From: Flavobacteriales bacterium UBA1694
Lineage (GTDB): Bacteria > Bacteroidota > Bacteroidia > Flavobacteriales > Weeksellaceae
Direction of reading: 5' to 3'
Length of the DNA: 51,215 nucleotides
Assembly (NCBI GenBank): GCA_002319955.1
Contig: DCJS01000038.1
Span: 71,583-122,797, forward strand
The notes under the pieces were generated by a model. That model saw nothing but the letters and a program-made list of their open reading frames with translations, did no database searches and was not told where the DNA came from. Position numbers and translations under genes: made by a program. Each line of letters begins with the position of its first letter. Position 1 is the first letter of the stretch. This document shows, in pieces, positions 33,882 through 42,698 of this stretch.

Positions 33882-35339
33882 TTAAGGGTTATCCCACTCG
33901 GTGGTATTTTTAATCCCTAATTTCGTTGGATTAAAGACAGGATCTTTGCCCTCTTTTTTCTGTTTCTCATAATCTTTAAGTGTTATAAAGGCCTTCTTTT
34001 GCAAAATGAGAATGGCAATAATATTGAGCCAAGCCATGATGCCTACCCCAATATCTCCAAGGCCCCAGGCTGTTCCACCACTGGTCACAGCGCCATAGAG
34101 AACACTACCAAAAAACAAAATTCGAAGGCTCCATAAGAGCGTTTGACTCATCTTCTTTTTACGCAGGTAATATAAGTTAGACTCGGCAATAAAGTAATAG
34201 GCTAAAACCGTCGTAAAAGCAAAGAATAGAAGCGCAACGGCCACAAAGGCGTGACCAATTCGCGGGAAATAGGACGATATCGCCGCCTGTGTGACGAGTG
34301 GCCCTTCCTCAACGCCGGGTAGCGCATTGAACAAAAAGCCTCCTTGCCCATCACTTACGTTATAAAGTCCAGAGAAAAGAATAATAAATGCCGTAGCGGT
34401 ACAAACAAAAAGGGTGTCTATATAAACGGAGAACGCTTGCAGGATCCCTTGTTTTGCGGGATGCGATGTGGCTGCGCTTGCCGCCGCATGAGGCGCTGTC
34501 CCTTGTCCTGCTTCATTGGAGTACAAGCCTCGCTTTACGCCCCAAATTACAGCAGATCCAACAATTCCACCAAAGGTGGCCTCCGCCCCAAAGGCAGAAC
34601 TAAATATTAATTGAAAAATTTCGGGAATTCGCTCGACATTCATTCCTATAATAATGAGCGCAATTAGAATATAGGCCCCGGCCATGAAAGGGACCGTGAT
34701 TTCTGCGAACTTTCCAATTCTTTTGACGTCTCCAATTACAATAAGCACAAGGGCTATAACCACCCCAATTCCAACATAGAGTTTATTAAATCCAAAGGCA
34801 CTGGACATACTCTCGGCAATACTGTTAGACTGGACCCCTGGCAGGAAAAAGGCGCAAGCGAAAATAGTAGAAACCGCGAAAAGCACGGCGTACCATTTTT
34901 TTCCTATCCCTTTCTCTATGTAGAACGCAGGTCCCCCGCGGTAATGGCCATTCTTTTCTTCTTTATATATTTGACCTAGGACCGCTTCGACAAAGGCCGT
35001 GGCACTCCCTAAAAAAGCGATCATCCACATCCAAAACACGGCGCCGGGTCCCCCTAGCGCTATCGCGGTCGCTACCCCGGCAATATTACCGGTTCCCACT
35101 CGCCCTGCAATGGCAATTGAAAAGGCTTGAAAAGGAGAAACACCTTTTTCATTTGAATTTTCTTTAAACAGTTGCCCGAGCATATCTCTAAAAAAGCGGA
35201 CTTGAACGAATCCCGTTCGGATACTGAAGTAAAGTCCCGTGCCAATGCATAAAAAAATAAAGGCGTAGGACCAAATAATATCGTTAGCCCAGACGATGGC
35301 TCTCTCGAAAAAGGTGGACGTTAGTAGTGTGTAAATCAT
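33882..35339 (-). CDS. Alanine/glycine:cation symporter (AgcS family)
   Basis: A 485-residue inner-membrane transporter with about 11-12 hydrophobic segments. It carries the family signature AGRVGTGNIAGVATAIALGG near 73-92 and RGLYSNEAGQGTAPHAAASA near 266-285. It imports alanine or glycine with sodium or protons. It is monocistronic, with its own terminator, and marks the right chromosomal flank of the island. The exact substrate is not certain. Confidence 0.93.
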   Translation of the reverse strand: MIYTLLTSTFFERAIVWANDIIWSYAFIFLCIGTGLYFSIRTGFVQVRFFRDMLGQLFKENSNEKGVSPFQAFSIAIAGRVGTGNIAGVATAIALGGPGAVFWMWMIAFLGSATAFVEAVLGQIYKEEKNGHYRGGPAFYIEKGIGKKWYAVLFAVSTIFACAFFLPGVQSNSIAESMSSAFGFNKLYVGIGVVIALVLIVIGDVKRIGKFAEITVPFMAGAYILIALIIIGMNVERIPEIFQLIFSSAFGAEATFGGIVGSAVIWGVKRGLYSNEAGQGTAPHAAASAATSHPAKQGILQAFSVYIDTLFVCTATAFIILFSGLYNVSDGQGGFLFNALPGVEEGPLVTQAAISSYFPRIGHAFVAVALLFFAFTTVLAYYFIAESNLYYLRKKKMSQTLLWSLRILFFGSVLYGAVTSGGTAWGLGDIGVGIMAWLNIIAILILQKKAFITLKDYEKQKKEGKDPVFNPTKLGIKNTTEWDNP

Positions 35340-35388
35340 AAAGTAAAAAAACGCCGAAAAAGTACAAAAAAAAATCTATTTTTATCCA

Positions 35389-35937
35389 ATGCGAAAACTC
35401 CACACCTTTTTTATGACCCTTTTACTTGTGCTGCCCCTCTTTCCTCTGGCGCAAAACCCTAGCAAAGATGCTCTTAGAGACCAGTATAGGCAATCCTTTG
35501 AATCGCTACTCAGCACAAAGTACCGAACGCTTCGTGGGGAAATTAAACTAAGTCCACATCTCCAAAAAGAGCTCCAAGCTTTGAAATCAACTTATTTGAA
35601 GCAAATAAATGAGAAAATTGAGACGCCTTCAAATTCAGCGAAAAGCGCAAGTTTAGAGCGTTCCCTACTTTTAATCTATCCTAATATATCCAAAGTTCTT
35701 CTGAATAAATCGAACTTGGAACCCCAGGAAATCCAACAAAATTCGGCGCTCCTTGTCGCGCTCTGGAAACAAATACCCAACGCTGTATTTAGTAAAGTGG
35801 CCCTTTCTACGGAGCAGCTCAAGAACGACCAATTTTCTCTGACCTTCCCCTACCACTATTCACTATACGATGATTTAATTGACGCCTCGCCACGCCAGCG
35901 CGACCAGGTTCTCAATTTTTTACTTTGGACCCTCTAA
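35389..35937 (+). CDS. Secreted protein of unknown function
   Basis: 182 residues with a clear signal peptide (MRKLHTFFMTLLLVLPLFPLAQ, cut near 22). The mature part is mostly helical and polar, with conserved-looking aromatic stretches (SLTFPYHYSLYDDLID and QVLNFLLWTL at the end). No family recognised. It is divergent from the symporter gene with only 49 nt between the starts. It is probably periplasmic. Confidence 0.7.
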   Translation: MRKLHTFFMTLLLVLPLFPLAQNPSKDALRDQYRQSFESLLSTKYRTLRGEIKLSPHLQKELQALKSTYLKQINEKIETPSNSAKSASLERSLLLIYPNISKVLLNKSNLEPQEIQQNSALLVALWKQIPNAVFSKVALSTEQLKNDQFSLTFPYHYSLYDDLIDASPRQRDQVLNFLLWTL

Positions 35938-36013
35938 CTAAAGAATTAGAGCGGAATCGAATCTCTATTGGGCAATAATTCAATTCCAATTAACAAAAGC
36001 TCAATTATTTTTT

Positions 36014-36021
36014 TACATTTG
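36014..36021 (+). promoter_or_regulatory. mscL -7 box TACATTTG
   Basis: Exact TAnnTTTG match 31 nt before the mscL ATG. No good -33 TTG is visible. Confidence 0.5.
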
Positions 36022-36051
36022 TAGAAATAACACAATTAAAAGAATTAAACT

Positions 36052-36423
36052 ATGGGATTAGTACAAGAATTTAAAGCCTTTGCTTTCAAAGGAAATGTAG
36101 TCGATTTAGCAGTCGCTGTGATCATTGGAGCCGCTTTTGGTAAAATCGTGTCTTCACTTGTCGATGATGTGATTACGCCACTACTCTTAAATCCTGCGCT
36201 CAAAGCAGCCGGCGCGGAAGACATTAGCAAACTTGCTTGGAATGGCGTGACTTACGGGAATTTCCTTTCCGCGGTCATTAGCTTTCTGTGTATTGCTATG
36301 GTACTTTTCTTAATTATTAAGGCGGCAAATAAAGTTCAAAAACCTGCAGAAGTAGCACCAGCAGGGCCAACTCAAGAAGAACTTCTTACTGAAATTAGAG
36401 ATTTGTTAAGCAAAAAAGCGTAA
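36052..36423 (+). CDS. mscL: Large-conductance mechanosensitive channel
   Basis: Pentameric inner-membrane safety valve that opens under hypo-osmotic shock. 123 residues with the typical start GLVQEFKAFAFKGNVVDLAVAVIIGAAFG (pore-lining helix TM1 about 15-45), a periplasmic loop, TM2 (about 70-92) and a cytoplasmic amphipathic helix (EELLTEIRDLLSKK). The length is normal for Bacteroidota. It has a promoter box upstream and a strong terminator downstream, so it is a single-gene unit. Confidence 0.96.
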   Translation: MGLVQEFKAFAFKGNVVDLAVAVIIGAAFGKIVSSLVDDVITPLLLNPALKAAGAEDISKLAWNGVTYGNFLSAVISFLCIAMVLFLIIKAANKVQKPAEVAPAGPTQEELLTEIRDLLSKKA

Positions 36424-36451
36424 TCATAATTGACAATCGCTAGACAAATAG

Positions 36452-36486
36452 AAAGACCGCCAAAATTTGGCGGTCTTTGTTTTTTA
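36452..36486 (+). terminator. mscL terminator (two-way)
   Basis: AAAGACCGCCAAA pairs with TTTGGCGGTCTTT over a minimal loop, followed by a run of T. It can also stop the convergent serA-type gene on the minus strand. Confidence 0.88.
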
Positions 36487-36510
36487 AATTTAGCCGATTG
36501 AAATTAGCGC

Positions 36511-37473
36511 CTAGCTTTGCGTTAGCAAAATACTCCAAATCTGTTCCGCTAAAGAGAGTCCAATACGGTCCTGCGCTTCGAGTGTCGAGGCCCCAGTATG
36601 CGGCGTTAAGGAGATCTTTGGATGCGTCAGAATTAATTTTGAAGGCGTCGGTTCATTCTCAAAAACATCAAGGCCGGCAAAAAGCACTTTTCCGCTATTT
36701 AACGCCTCCACTAAGGCCTGCTCATCGATGATGCCTCCGCGAGAACAATTCACAATTGCCACCCCATTTTTCATGAGCTCAAATTCTTTGGCACCAATTA
36801 AATGCCCTTGTTTTTGTGACGGGACATGGAAGGTAATGAAGTCTGCATGCTTTAATACCGCCTCAAGTGGCTCGGTTTCGATATCAACATTAATAAACTG
36901 GTTGTTATAGAATTTCACTTTAATCGACGCGCGGCCTACATTATTGTCGGCAGCCACCACACGCATGCCCATACCTAAAGCAATCTTAGCCACTTCTTGC
37001 CCGATGCGGCCCATCCCAATAATTCCGATGGTTTTCCCCCGAAGCTCGATGCCTTTGGCGTACGCCTTTTTGAGTTCCGCAAATTTGGTATCGCCAACCA
37101 CGGGCATTTGACGGTTACTATCTTCTAAAAATCGCGCTCCTGAAAAAAGGTGTGCAAAAACGAGTTCTGCCACAGAAGCCGAGGATGCGGAGGGCGTATT
37201 AATGACGTGAATGTTTTTTGACCGGGCGTAATCCACCTCAATATTATCCATACCAACACCACCTCGACCAATTATTTGTAAACCACTACACTGATCAATA
37301 AGGGCTTTAGTCACTTTGGTTGCACTTCTTACAAGCAGAACGTTAACGCTGTTTTCATTTATATAATTGATTAGGTGGTCTTGTTCAACCTTCTGGGTTA
37401 CCACCTCAAATCCTTTCTCTTCTAGGGCCTCAATTCCAGATTGGTCCAGGCCATCGTTTGCTAATATTTTCAT
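36511..37473 (-). CDS. serA: D-3-phosphoglycerate dehydrogenase (short form)
   Basis: An NAD-dependent D-2-hydroxyacid dehydrogenase, most likely the first step of serine synthesis. 320 residues, without a C-terminal ACT regulatory domain. It has GRGGVGMDNI at 69-78, the nucleotide-binding GMGRIG at 153-158, and catalytic Arg245 (NCSRGGIID), Glu274 (FENEP) and His292 (LTPHTGAST). It lies 6 nt after the HAD-like gene and is co-transcribed with it. Another 2-hydroxyacid substrate cannot be excluded, since serC is not adjacent. Confidence 0.87.
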   Translation of the reverse strand: MKILANDGLDQSGIEALEEKGFEVVTQKVEQDHLINYINENSVNVLLVRSATKVTKALIDQCSGLQIIGRGGVGMDNIEVDYARSKNIHVINTPSASSASVAELVFAHLFSGARFLEDSNRQMPVVGDTKFAELKKAYAKGIELRGKTIGIIGMGRIGQEVAKIALGMGMRVVAADNNVGRASIKVKFYNNQFINVDIETEPLEAVLKHADFITFHVPSQKQGHLIGAKEFELMKNGVAIVNCSRGGIIDEQALVEALNSGKVLFAGLDVFENEPTPSKLILTHPKISLTPHTGASTLEAQDRIGLSLAEQIWSILLTQS

Positions 37474-37479
37474 TAATTT

Positions 37480-37881
37480 CTACTCTTTAAATACTTGAAT
37501 AACTTGCTCTTTCTCAACAAAGTCTGTAAATTTCCCTTCATAGCGCGTGGCTCTAACGATGTGGTTATCCACCCAGTGGTAATTTCCGCCACGCGGTTTG
37601 CCGCAAAGAATGCTATGGTATTTGAAACCGTGGCGATCCAGCCATTCTTTTGTAAGGTCTTTTTGATCTTCCGTACGCGAGGTGAAAAAACAAATCTGAT
37701 GCCCTTGATCGTACCACTGGTTAATCTGTTCTAAGGCGTCGGGAAAAGGCTCACAGGTTCGCATGCGCTCAGGCTGTTCGTTTGGAATATCCTCCGTTAT
37801 GGTTCCATCAATATCAATTAAATAGTTCTTCACACCTTTTTCAAGGCTAGGACTAACATGGGATTCAAACTTCAGACTCAT
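37480..37881 (-). CDS. HAD-like phosphatase-family protein
   Basis: 133 residues from the ATG at 37881; a GTG 12 nt upstream is possible but less likely. It has HAD motif I as YLIDIDGTITED near 20-31, motif II as FFTSRTEDQ, a conserved Lys in CGKPRGGNYHWVD, and no cap domain. Flavobacterial relatives are often labelled phosphoheptose isomerase, but the motifs are those of a HAD/LNS2-like protein, so I do not use that name. It overlaps the serA transcript by position (6 nt gap). Confidence 0.8.
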   Translation of the reverse strand: MSLKFESHVSPSLEKGVKNYLIDIDGTITEDIPNEQPERMRTCEPFPDALEQINQWYDQGHQICFFTSRTEDQKDLTKEWLDRHGFKYHSILCGKPRGGNYHWVDNHIVRATRYEGKFTDFVEKEQVIQVFKE

Positions 37882-38081
37882 GGGAATTGGCACTTTAAGT
37901 TTGCAAAATTACGAAAATCGCACGGGGTGAGAAAACCTATTGGACTTTAGATTCAATTAGTTTTGAAAGCCGTCCTAGGTGTGCGCTAGTTTTGCGCTTA
38001 AAAGCCCTATACACGGACAGAACCCCTTTAAATCTTCTCGCTTTTCACAAGGCCTCTCTAGGGCAAGCAAAAAAATTTGCT

Positions 38082-38089
38082 TAAATTTG
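38082..38089 (+). promoter_or_regulatory. idi -7 box TAAATTTG
   Basis: Exact TAnnTTTG only 6 nt before the idi ATG, which would place the transcription start at or just beside the start codon. This suggests a leaderless or nearly leaderless message, or a chance match. Confidence 0.45.
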
Positions 38090-38095
38090 GCAAGT

Positions 38096-38608
38096 ATGGA
38101 AGAATTCGTTGTACTTGTTACTCCTCAGGACGAAGTTATTGGTCAGATGGAGAAATTAAAAGCCCATGAACAGGGGGTTTTGCACCGTGCCTTTTCGGTG
38201 TTTTTATTTGATAAACAAAACCGGATGCTTCTTCAAAAAAGAGCCCACACCAAATACCATTCGCCAGGCGAGTGGACCAATGCCTGCTGCTCGCATCCGC
38301 GGGTTGGAGAAACCTACGAGCAGGCTGCTAAACGAAGATTAATTGAGGAACTTGGTATCGAGACGCCCATTGAACCAAAATTCCACTTCTTATACAAGGC
38401 AGAGGTCGGTGGTAATTTAATTGAACACGAACTTGACCATGTTTTTACCGGCCTTTACGAGGGCGAATTTGACCTGAACAAGGACGAAGTGGAGCAGGTA
38501 CGTTACCTAAGCCTTGAACAGCTCGATTTGGAACTGCAAGAGCAGCCTGAAAATTTCACTCCCTGGTTCAAAATCATTCTTAATCAATACAAAGAACACC
38601 TAAAATAA
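38096..38608 (+). CDS. idi: Isopentenyl-diphosphate delta-isomerase, type I
   Basis: Interconverts IPP and DMAPP for isoprenoid (menaquinone, carotenoid) synthesis. 170 residues from the ATG at 38096, where the family start is MEEFVVLVTPQDEVIG. A long frame from a GTG 117 nt upstream adds sequence unlike the family and is rejected. Key parts are Cys64/Cys65 in TNACCSHPR, the Nudix segment GETYEQAAKRRLIEELG (71-87) and metal-binding Glu residues in EHELDHVF. It lies 42 nt upstream of gcvT on the same strand. Confidence 0.93.
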   Translation: MEEFVVLVTPQDEVIGQMEKLKAHEQGVLHRAFSVFLFDKQNRMLLQKRAHTKYHSPGEWTNACCSHPRVGETYEQAAKRRLIEELGIETPIEPKFHFLYKAEVGGNLIEHELDHVFTGLYEGEFDLNKDEVEQVRYLSLEQLDLELQEQPENFTPWFKIILNQYKEHLK

Positions 38609-38650
38609 CGAAGTCCTTCACACGCATTTATTTAAAATCCAATACTAAAA

Positions 38651-39730
38651 ATGAAAAGAACTCCCCTATTCGACACGCACGTTTCGCTTGGCGCGAAAAT
38701 GGTCCCTTTTGCCGGTTTTGAAATGCCGGTTCAATACTCTGGCCTTACGCAAGAGCATTTTGCTGTAAGAGACAGCGTTGGCCTTTTTGATGTTTCCCAT
38801 ATGGGTCAGTTTTTCGTGGAAGGTAAGCAAGCAAAAGAGCTTCTTCAAAAAGTAACCACAAACAACGTGGATGTTTTACAGACAGGAAAAGCGCAGTATA
38901 CATGTCTACCAAACGAAAATGGCGGAATCATTGACGATCTTATTGTGTATAAAATGAGCGATGAAAAGTACTTTGTCGTGGTTAATGCCTCAAACATCGA
39001 GAAAGATTTTGAGCACATTAAAGCGCACAACACGTTCGATGCAACCCTAACCAATGCCTCCGATGCGATGGCCCTTATCGCCATACAAGGACCAAAAGCG
39101 CTTGATACGTTGCAAAAAGTTACTGATGTCACTCTATCTGAACTTCCGTATTATAGCTTTACCGTTGGGGAAGTTGCGGGCATTAAAGACGTTATCATTT
39201 CAAATACAGGCTATACGGGTAGTGGGGGCTATGAGCTCTATTTCAACAACCCCGATGCCGTCGCACTTTGGACCGCACTAAGCGAGGCAGGCAGCGAGTA
39301 CGGCATCCTTCCGTGTGGGCTTGGAGCAAGAGACACCTTAAGACTTGAGAAAGGCTTTTGCTTGTACGGAAATGATATCGACGATACCACCTCTCCTCTA
39401 GAAGCTGGGCTTGGCTGGATTACAAAACTTGACAAAGGTGATTTCATCGCAAAAGATAAAATTGCAGACCTGAAAGCCGAAGGAATTACCCGAAAATTGG
39501 TCGGTTTTGAAATGCAAGAGAAAGCGATCCCGCGCCACGATTACCCTGTGGTAGACAAAGACGGAACCCCAATTGGAAAAGTAACTTCGGGGACGATGTC
39601 CCCAATGAAAAAAATTGGAATTGGACTCGCGTACCTCGAGATTGCTCACGCCAAAGTAGACTCTGAAATCTATATCCAAATTCGTAACAAAGCGGTCGGC
39701 GCAAAAGTAGTAAAAACACCATTTGTTTAA
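38651..39730 (+). CDS. gcvT: Aminomethyltransferase (glycine cleavage T protein)
   Basis: Moves the methylene unit from lipoyl-H protein to THF in glycine cleavage. 359 residues with MVPFAGFEMPVQY near 17-29, VGLFDVSHMGQF near 43-54, the SNTGYTGSGGYELYF segment near 180-194 (family YTGExGYE) and PCGLGARDTLRLEKGFCLYG near 224-243. It may be transcribed with idi and ends at a strong terminator. The other gcv genes are not in this window. Confidence 0.96.
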   Translation: MKRTPLFDTHVSLGAKMVPFAGFEMPVQYSGLTQEHFAVRDSVGLFDVSHMGQFFVEGKQAKELLQKVTTNNVDVLQTGKAQYTCLPNENGGIIDDLIVYKMSDEKYFVVVNASNIEKDFEHIKAHNTFDATLTNASDAMALIAIQGPKALDTLQKVTDVTLSELPYYSFTVGEVAGIKDVIISNTGYTGSGGYELYFNNPDAVALWTALSEAGSEYGILPCGLGARDTLRLEKGFCLYGNDIDDTTSPLEAGLGWITKLDKGDFIAKDKIADLKAEGITRKLVGFEMQEKAIPRHDYPVVDKDGTPIGKVTSGTMSPMKKIGIGLAYLEIAHAKVDSEIYIQIRNKAVGAKVVKTPFV

Positions 39731-39752
39731 CTAAAGCCACAGTTTATAAAGC

Positions 39753-39786
39753 AAAGCTCGGATCCCTGTTAAGAGATCCGAGCTTT
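39753..39786 (+). terminator. gcvT terminator
   Basis: AAAGCTCGGATC (39753-39764) pairs with GATCCGAGCTTT (39775-39786), followed by T residues. Confidence 0.85.
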
Positions 39787-39826
39787 TCAATTGATTTAAT
39801 TTAAGATATGAAAAATGAATTTGGTG

Positions 39827-40243
39827 CTATTGAATTTCTATTTGAGATTCTTCATTTTTAGCCGGCACCTTTTTTAGAATTTGAACACTTAAAATGCCTT
39901 GCTCATAAGTGGCCTGAACATCCTCTTTGGTAATGTGTTTGGGTAAGGTAAAGCGGCGCTGAAACGCATCGTAATTAAATTCCTGATGCGTGTAGTGTCC
40001 TTGCGTATTTTCTGCAGGCTCTTTAGCCACGCGCTCTACTGTTAAAAGTCCGGATTTAAAATCAAGTCTGAAATCTTCTTTCTTAAGACCAGGAGCCGCT
40101 AATTGAATCGTAAATTCCGTTTTAGTTTCGAGGATATTAACCTTAGGCTCACCTAAAGTCCTTTTTACTGAACGCTGAGTCTCGAACCAGTCCTTAGTTA
40201 AGAAATCATCAAATAAAAAATGTGGTTTTGTTAAGTTTGACAT
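39827..40243 (-). CDS. Small heat-shock protein, Hsp20/alpha-crystallin family
   Basis: ATP-independent holdase chaperone. 138 residues from the ATG at 40243 (MSNLTKPHFLFDDFLTKDW); a GTG 63 nt upstream adds unlikely sequence. The alpha-crystallin domain covers about 36-125 with VNILETKTEFTIQLAAPGLKKEDFRL, and the C-terminal I-x-I-like tail appears as SQIEIQ. It is transcribed alone on the minus strand. No heat-shock operator was recognised. Confidence 0.92.
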   Translation of the reverse strand: MSNLTKPHFLFDDFLTKDWFETQRSVKRTLGEPKVNILETKTEFTIQLAAPGLKKEDFRLDFKSGLLTVERVAKEPAENTQGHYTHQEFNYDAFQRRFTLPKHITKEDVQATYEQGILSVQILKKVPAKNEESQIEIQ

Positions 40244-40419
40244 TGTATTTTGTTTAATTGGTTTACTTTTTCTACTTGGGTAATCGCAAAAAAAAGACCG
40301 TTTCACAAATCAGGGCTAAATTGCCATTTTACACTGATTTAAATGCCATTTTGACCGAACAAAGAACAGCGCACTTGAATTAATAAGCCATTTTGGCTTA
40401 ACTTAGCGCCGCCAAGAAA

Positions 40420-40773
40420 TTAGAGTGAAGCAAAGTAAGCGTTCAAAGCATCCAAATTGGCCTTATCCGTTCCCACAAAAAGTGCAGAATCGGAAATAAA
40501 AACGGGACGCTTCAAAAAGCTATAATGCTCTAAAAGAAGGCGCTTATAATCCCCCTCCTTAAGGGAAGAAAGCTCAATACCTCTTAATTTTATTTGAGTG
40601 GATTTTCGACTAAAGAGCGCCTCGTACGATCCAGCCCGCTCCTTAAGACGCTCAAGCTCCTCAGGCGTGAGAGGCTCCGATTTAATTTCGCGCAGCTTCC
40701 AGCCTTTTAAGTCAAGAGCGGAGAGAATTCGTTTATTCGTACTGCAGGTTTTTAAATGGTAAACTGTATTCAT
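40420..40773 (-). CDS. ArsC/Spx-family thioredoxin-fold protein
   Basis: 117 residues starting MNTVYHLKTCSTNKRIL. It keeps a single redox Cys10 in CSTNKR, while a CxxC pair is absent. The Arg/Pro-rich C-terminal part (LLEHYSFLKRPVFISD near 80-95) is typical of ArsC/YffB/Spx-like proteins. It could be an arsenate reductase-like enzyme or a regulator-like relative; the context (next to rny and hsp20) does not decide. Transcribed alone. Confidence 0.83.
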   Translation of the reverse strand: MNTVYHLKTCSTNKRILSALDLKGWKLREIKSEPLTPEELERLKERAGSYEALFSRKSTQIKLRGIELSSLKEGDYKRLLLEHYSFLKRPVFISDSALFVGTDKANLDALNAYFASL

Positions 40774-40845
40774 CTCTCAAAGGTACGGAATTACCCCTAA
40801 ATCCTCGCCTTTGCAAGTTCTCAGCGCGCCTTATTCCAAGGCACG

Positions 40846-40880
40846 AAAAAGCCACTTAACCTAAGGCTAAGTGGCTTTTT
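40846..40880 (-). terminator. rny terminator
   Basis: AAAAAGCCACTTA pairs with TAAGTGGCTTTTT, 22 nt after the rny stop. Strong stem with T-run. Confidence 0.87.
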
Positions 40881-40901
40881 ATACGAGTCAAAAATCTTGA
40901 C

Positions 40902-42476
40902 TTATCGCGCAATGTTCACGGCGCGGGTCTCTCGAATCACCGTGACGCGAACTTGACCTGGATAGGTTAATTCGTTTTGAATTTTTTCTGATATGTCGTA
41001 AGACAGTTGTGAAGCAACCTCGTCATTTACTTTTCCACTCTCTACCATCACGCGTAATTCACGGCCCGCTTGAATCGCGTAAGCGCTAGAAACGCCTTCG
41101 AAACTTAATGCCGCAGCCTCAAGGTCTTTCAAACGTTGAATATACGATTCAAGCACCTGACGTCTTGCTCCAGGTCTCGCCCCAGAGATGGCATCCGCTA
41201 CTTGAATAATTGGAGAAAGAAGCGAGGTCATTTCCACCTCGTCGTGGTGAGCCCCAATGGCGTTTACCACCTCAGGCGTTTCACCGTATTTTTCAGCCCA
41301 CTGCATGCCTAAAAGCGCGTGTGGAAGTTCGGACTCCTGCTCAGGTACTTTTCCAATATCGTGGAGAAGACCGGCACGTTTCGCTAACTTTACATTCAAT
41401 CCTAGTTCAGCAGCCATTGTCGCCGCAATATTAGCCACTTCACGCGAGTGCTGAAGAAGGTTCTGCCCATAAGATGAGCGGTATTTCATACGTCCCACGA
41501 TTTTTACAAGCTCGGGATGAAGTCCATGGACGCCAAGCTCCATAATGGTGCGCTTTCCAATTTCAATAATTTCTTCCTCAATTTGTTTTTTCGTTTTCTC
41601 CACCACTTCTTCAATACGAGCGGGGTGAATTCGACCGTCCGTAACCAAACGGTGAAGCGATAACTTAGCCACTTCACGGCGCACGGGATCAAAACAAGAT
41701 AAGAGAATAGCTTCAGGCGTATCATCCACAATGATTTCAACCCCCGTCGCGGCTTCTAGAGCTCTAATATTACGGCCTTCACGCCCAATAATACGGCCTT
41801 TAATTTCATCAGATTCAATATTGAAAACAGAAACTGAATTCTCAATGGCCTGTTCCGTACCAATTCTTTGAATGGTTTGAATAACAATTTTTCTAGCCTC
41901 ACTCTTGGCATTAAGCTGCGCTTCTTCCATGATCCCTTGCACATGCGCACGGGCTTTGGTTTTCGCCTCAGCCTTTAAAGCCTCAACAAGTTCTGTTTTA
42001 GCATCTTCCGCACTAAATCCAGAAATTCGTTCCAAAATTTCCACTTTCTGCGCCGTAATCGCATCAAGCTCTTGTTGCTTTCTGTCAATGATTTCCGACT
42101 TCTTTGAATAGTCATTAATCTGACGGTCCAAATCCTTTTCAAGTTTGCCCGTTTTACTTAAATCGTCATTAAGTTTATTTTCCTTGTCTTTGATGCGTTT
42201 TTCCGCTTCATTCATTTTGCGCTCCCGAGACTGAATGTCTTGATCGTGCTGGGATTTGAGTTCAAGAAATTTTTCTTTTGCTTGAAACTGCTTCTCTTTT
42301 TTTACTGATTCAGCCTGCACTTTTGCTTTTTCAAGAAAATTCTCAGCATTTTTGCGAGCATCTTCTATTATGAATTTAGCTTTCGAGTTCAGGGCGCTTT
42401 TGGAAAACAACATTCCAATTACAGCTCCCCCAACCAGACAAACTAGGCCTATTACCACCACCATTAGTATATCCAT
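40902..42476 (-). CDS. rny: Ribonuclease Y
   Basis: Membrane-anchored endoribonuclease that starts mRNA decay. The 524-residue protein has an N-terminal transmembrane helix (about 3-24) and a long coiled coil (about 30-200). A KH domain has GREGRNIRALEAATGVEIIV near 233-252. The HD domain has the metal set in LLQHSREVANIAATMAAELG and LLHDIGK near 341-374, followed by the C-terminal domain. The start MDILMVVVIGLV fits the family. It follows the 6S RNA candidate and zapA on the minus strand. Confidence 0.96.
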   Translation of the reverse strand: MDILMVVVIGLVCLVGGAVIGMLFSKSALNSKAKFIIEDARKNAENFLEKAKVQAESVKKEKQFQAKEKFLELKSQHDQDIQSRERKMNEAEKRIKDKENKLNDDLSKTGKLEKDLDRQINDYSKKSEIIDRKQQELDAITAQKVEILERISGFSAEDAKTELVEALKAEAKTKARAHVQGIMEEAQLNAKSEARKIVIQTIQRIGTEQAIENSVSVFNIESDEIKGRIIGREGRNIRALEAATGVEIIVDDTPEAILLSCFDPVRREVAKLSLHRLVTDGRIHPARIEEVVEKTKKQIEEEIIEIGKRTIMELGVHGLHPELVKIVGRMKYRSSYGQNLLQHSREVANIAATMAAELGLNVKLAKRAGLLHDIGKVPEQESELPHALLGMQWAEKYGETPEVVNAIGAHHDEVEMTSLLSPIIQVADAISGARPGARRQVLESYIQRLKDLEAAALSFEGVSSAYAIQAGRELRVMVESGKVNDEVASQLSYDISEKIQNELTYPGQVRVTVIRETRAVNIAR

Positions 42477-42508
42477 AGTATATTTATATTATATTGTTCT
42501 AAAAACTA

Positions 42509-42680
42509 AAAAAACCTACAATAGTCCACGGATTGAGAGTAAACTCCTAATCAACACGATTTGGACTGTTTTTTACGGTCTGTAATCCGCGTAAAGCGGC
42601 GCGCCATTCCGTAAACATTCGCCCGGTATTTATTTAGCGTTGAGTTTACCTTTAATGTGTTAGAACTATTGTAGGCAGTC
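42509..42680 (-). ncRNA. ssrS: 6S RNA candidate
   Basis: About 170 nt between zapA and rny that fold into one long rod. The closing stem pairs 42515-42527 with 42663-42675 (CCTACAATAGT type, one mismatch). A second stem pairs 42539-42546 with 42642-42649 (GTAAACTC/GAGTTTAC), then comes a large open bubble, and a terminal stem pairs 42572-42578 with 42609-42615 around a CCGCTTTACGCGG hairpin. On the minus strand the 3' end runs into seven T. Closing stem, central bubble and terminal loop are the hallmarks of 6S RNA, which binds RNA polymerase as a promoter mimic. A position beside zapA is also common for 6S genes. Its promoter was not found. Confidence 0.78.
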
Positions 42681-42698
42681 TAAATGGAAATGAAAAAT

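Noticed and set aside
37979..38095. Longer idi from a GTG start
   Set aside because: The added 39 residues do not fit the family, and the ATG at 38096 gives the normal N-terminus and follows a promoter box.
40244..40306. Longer Hsp20 from a GTG start
   Set aside because: The extra 21 residues are basic, low in similarity to the family, and the ATG at 40243 is the usual start.
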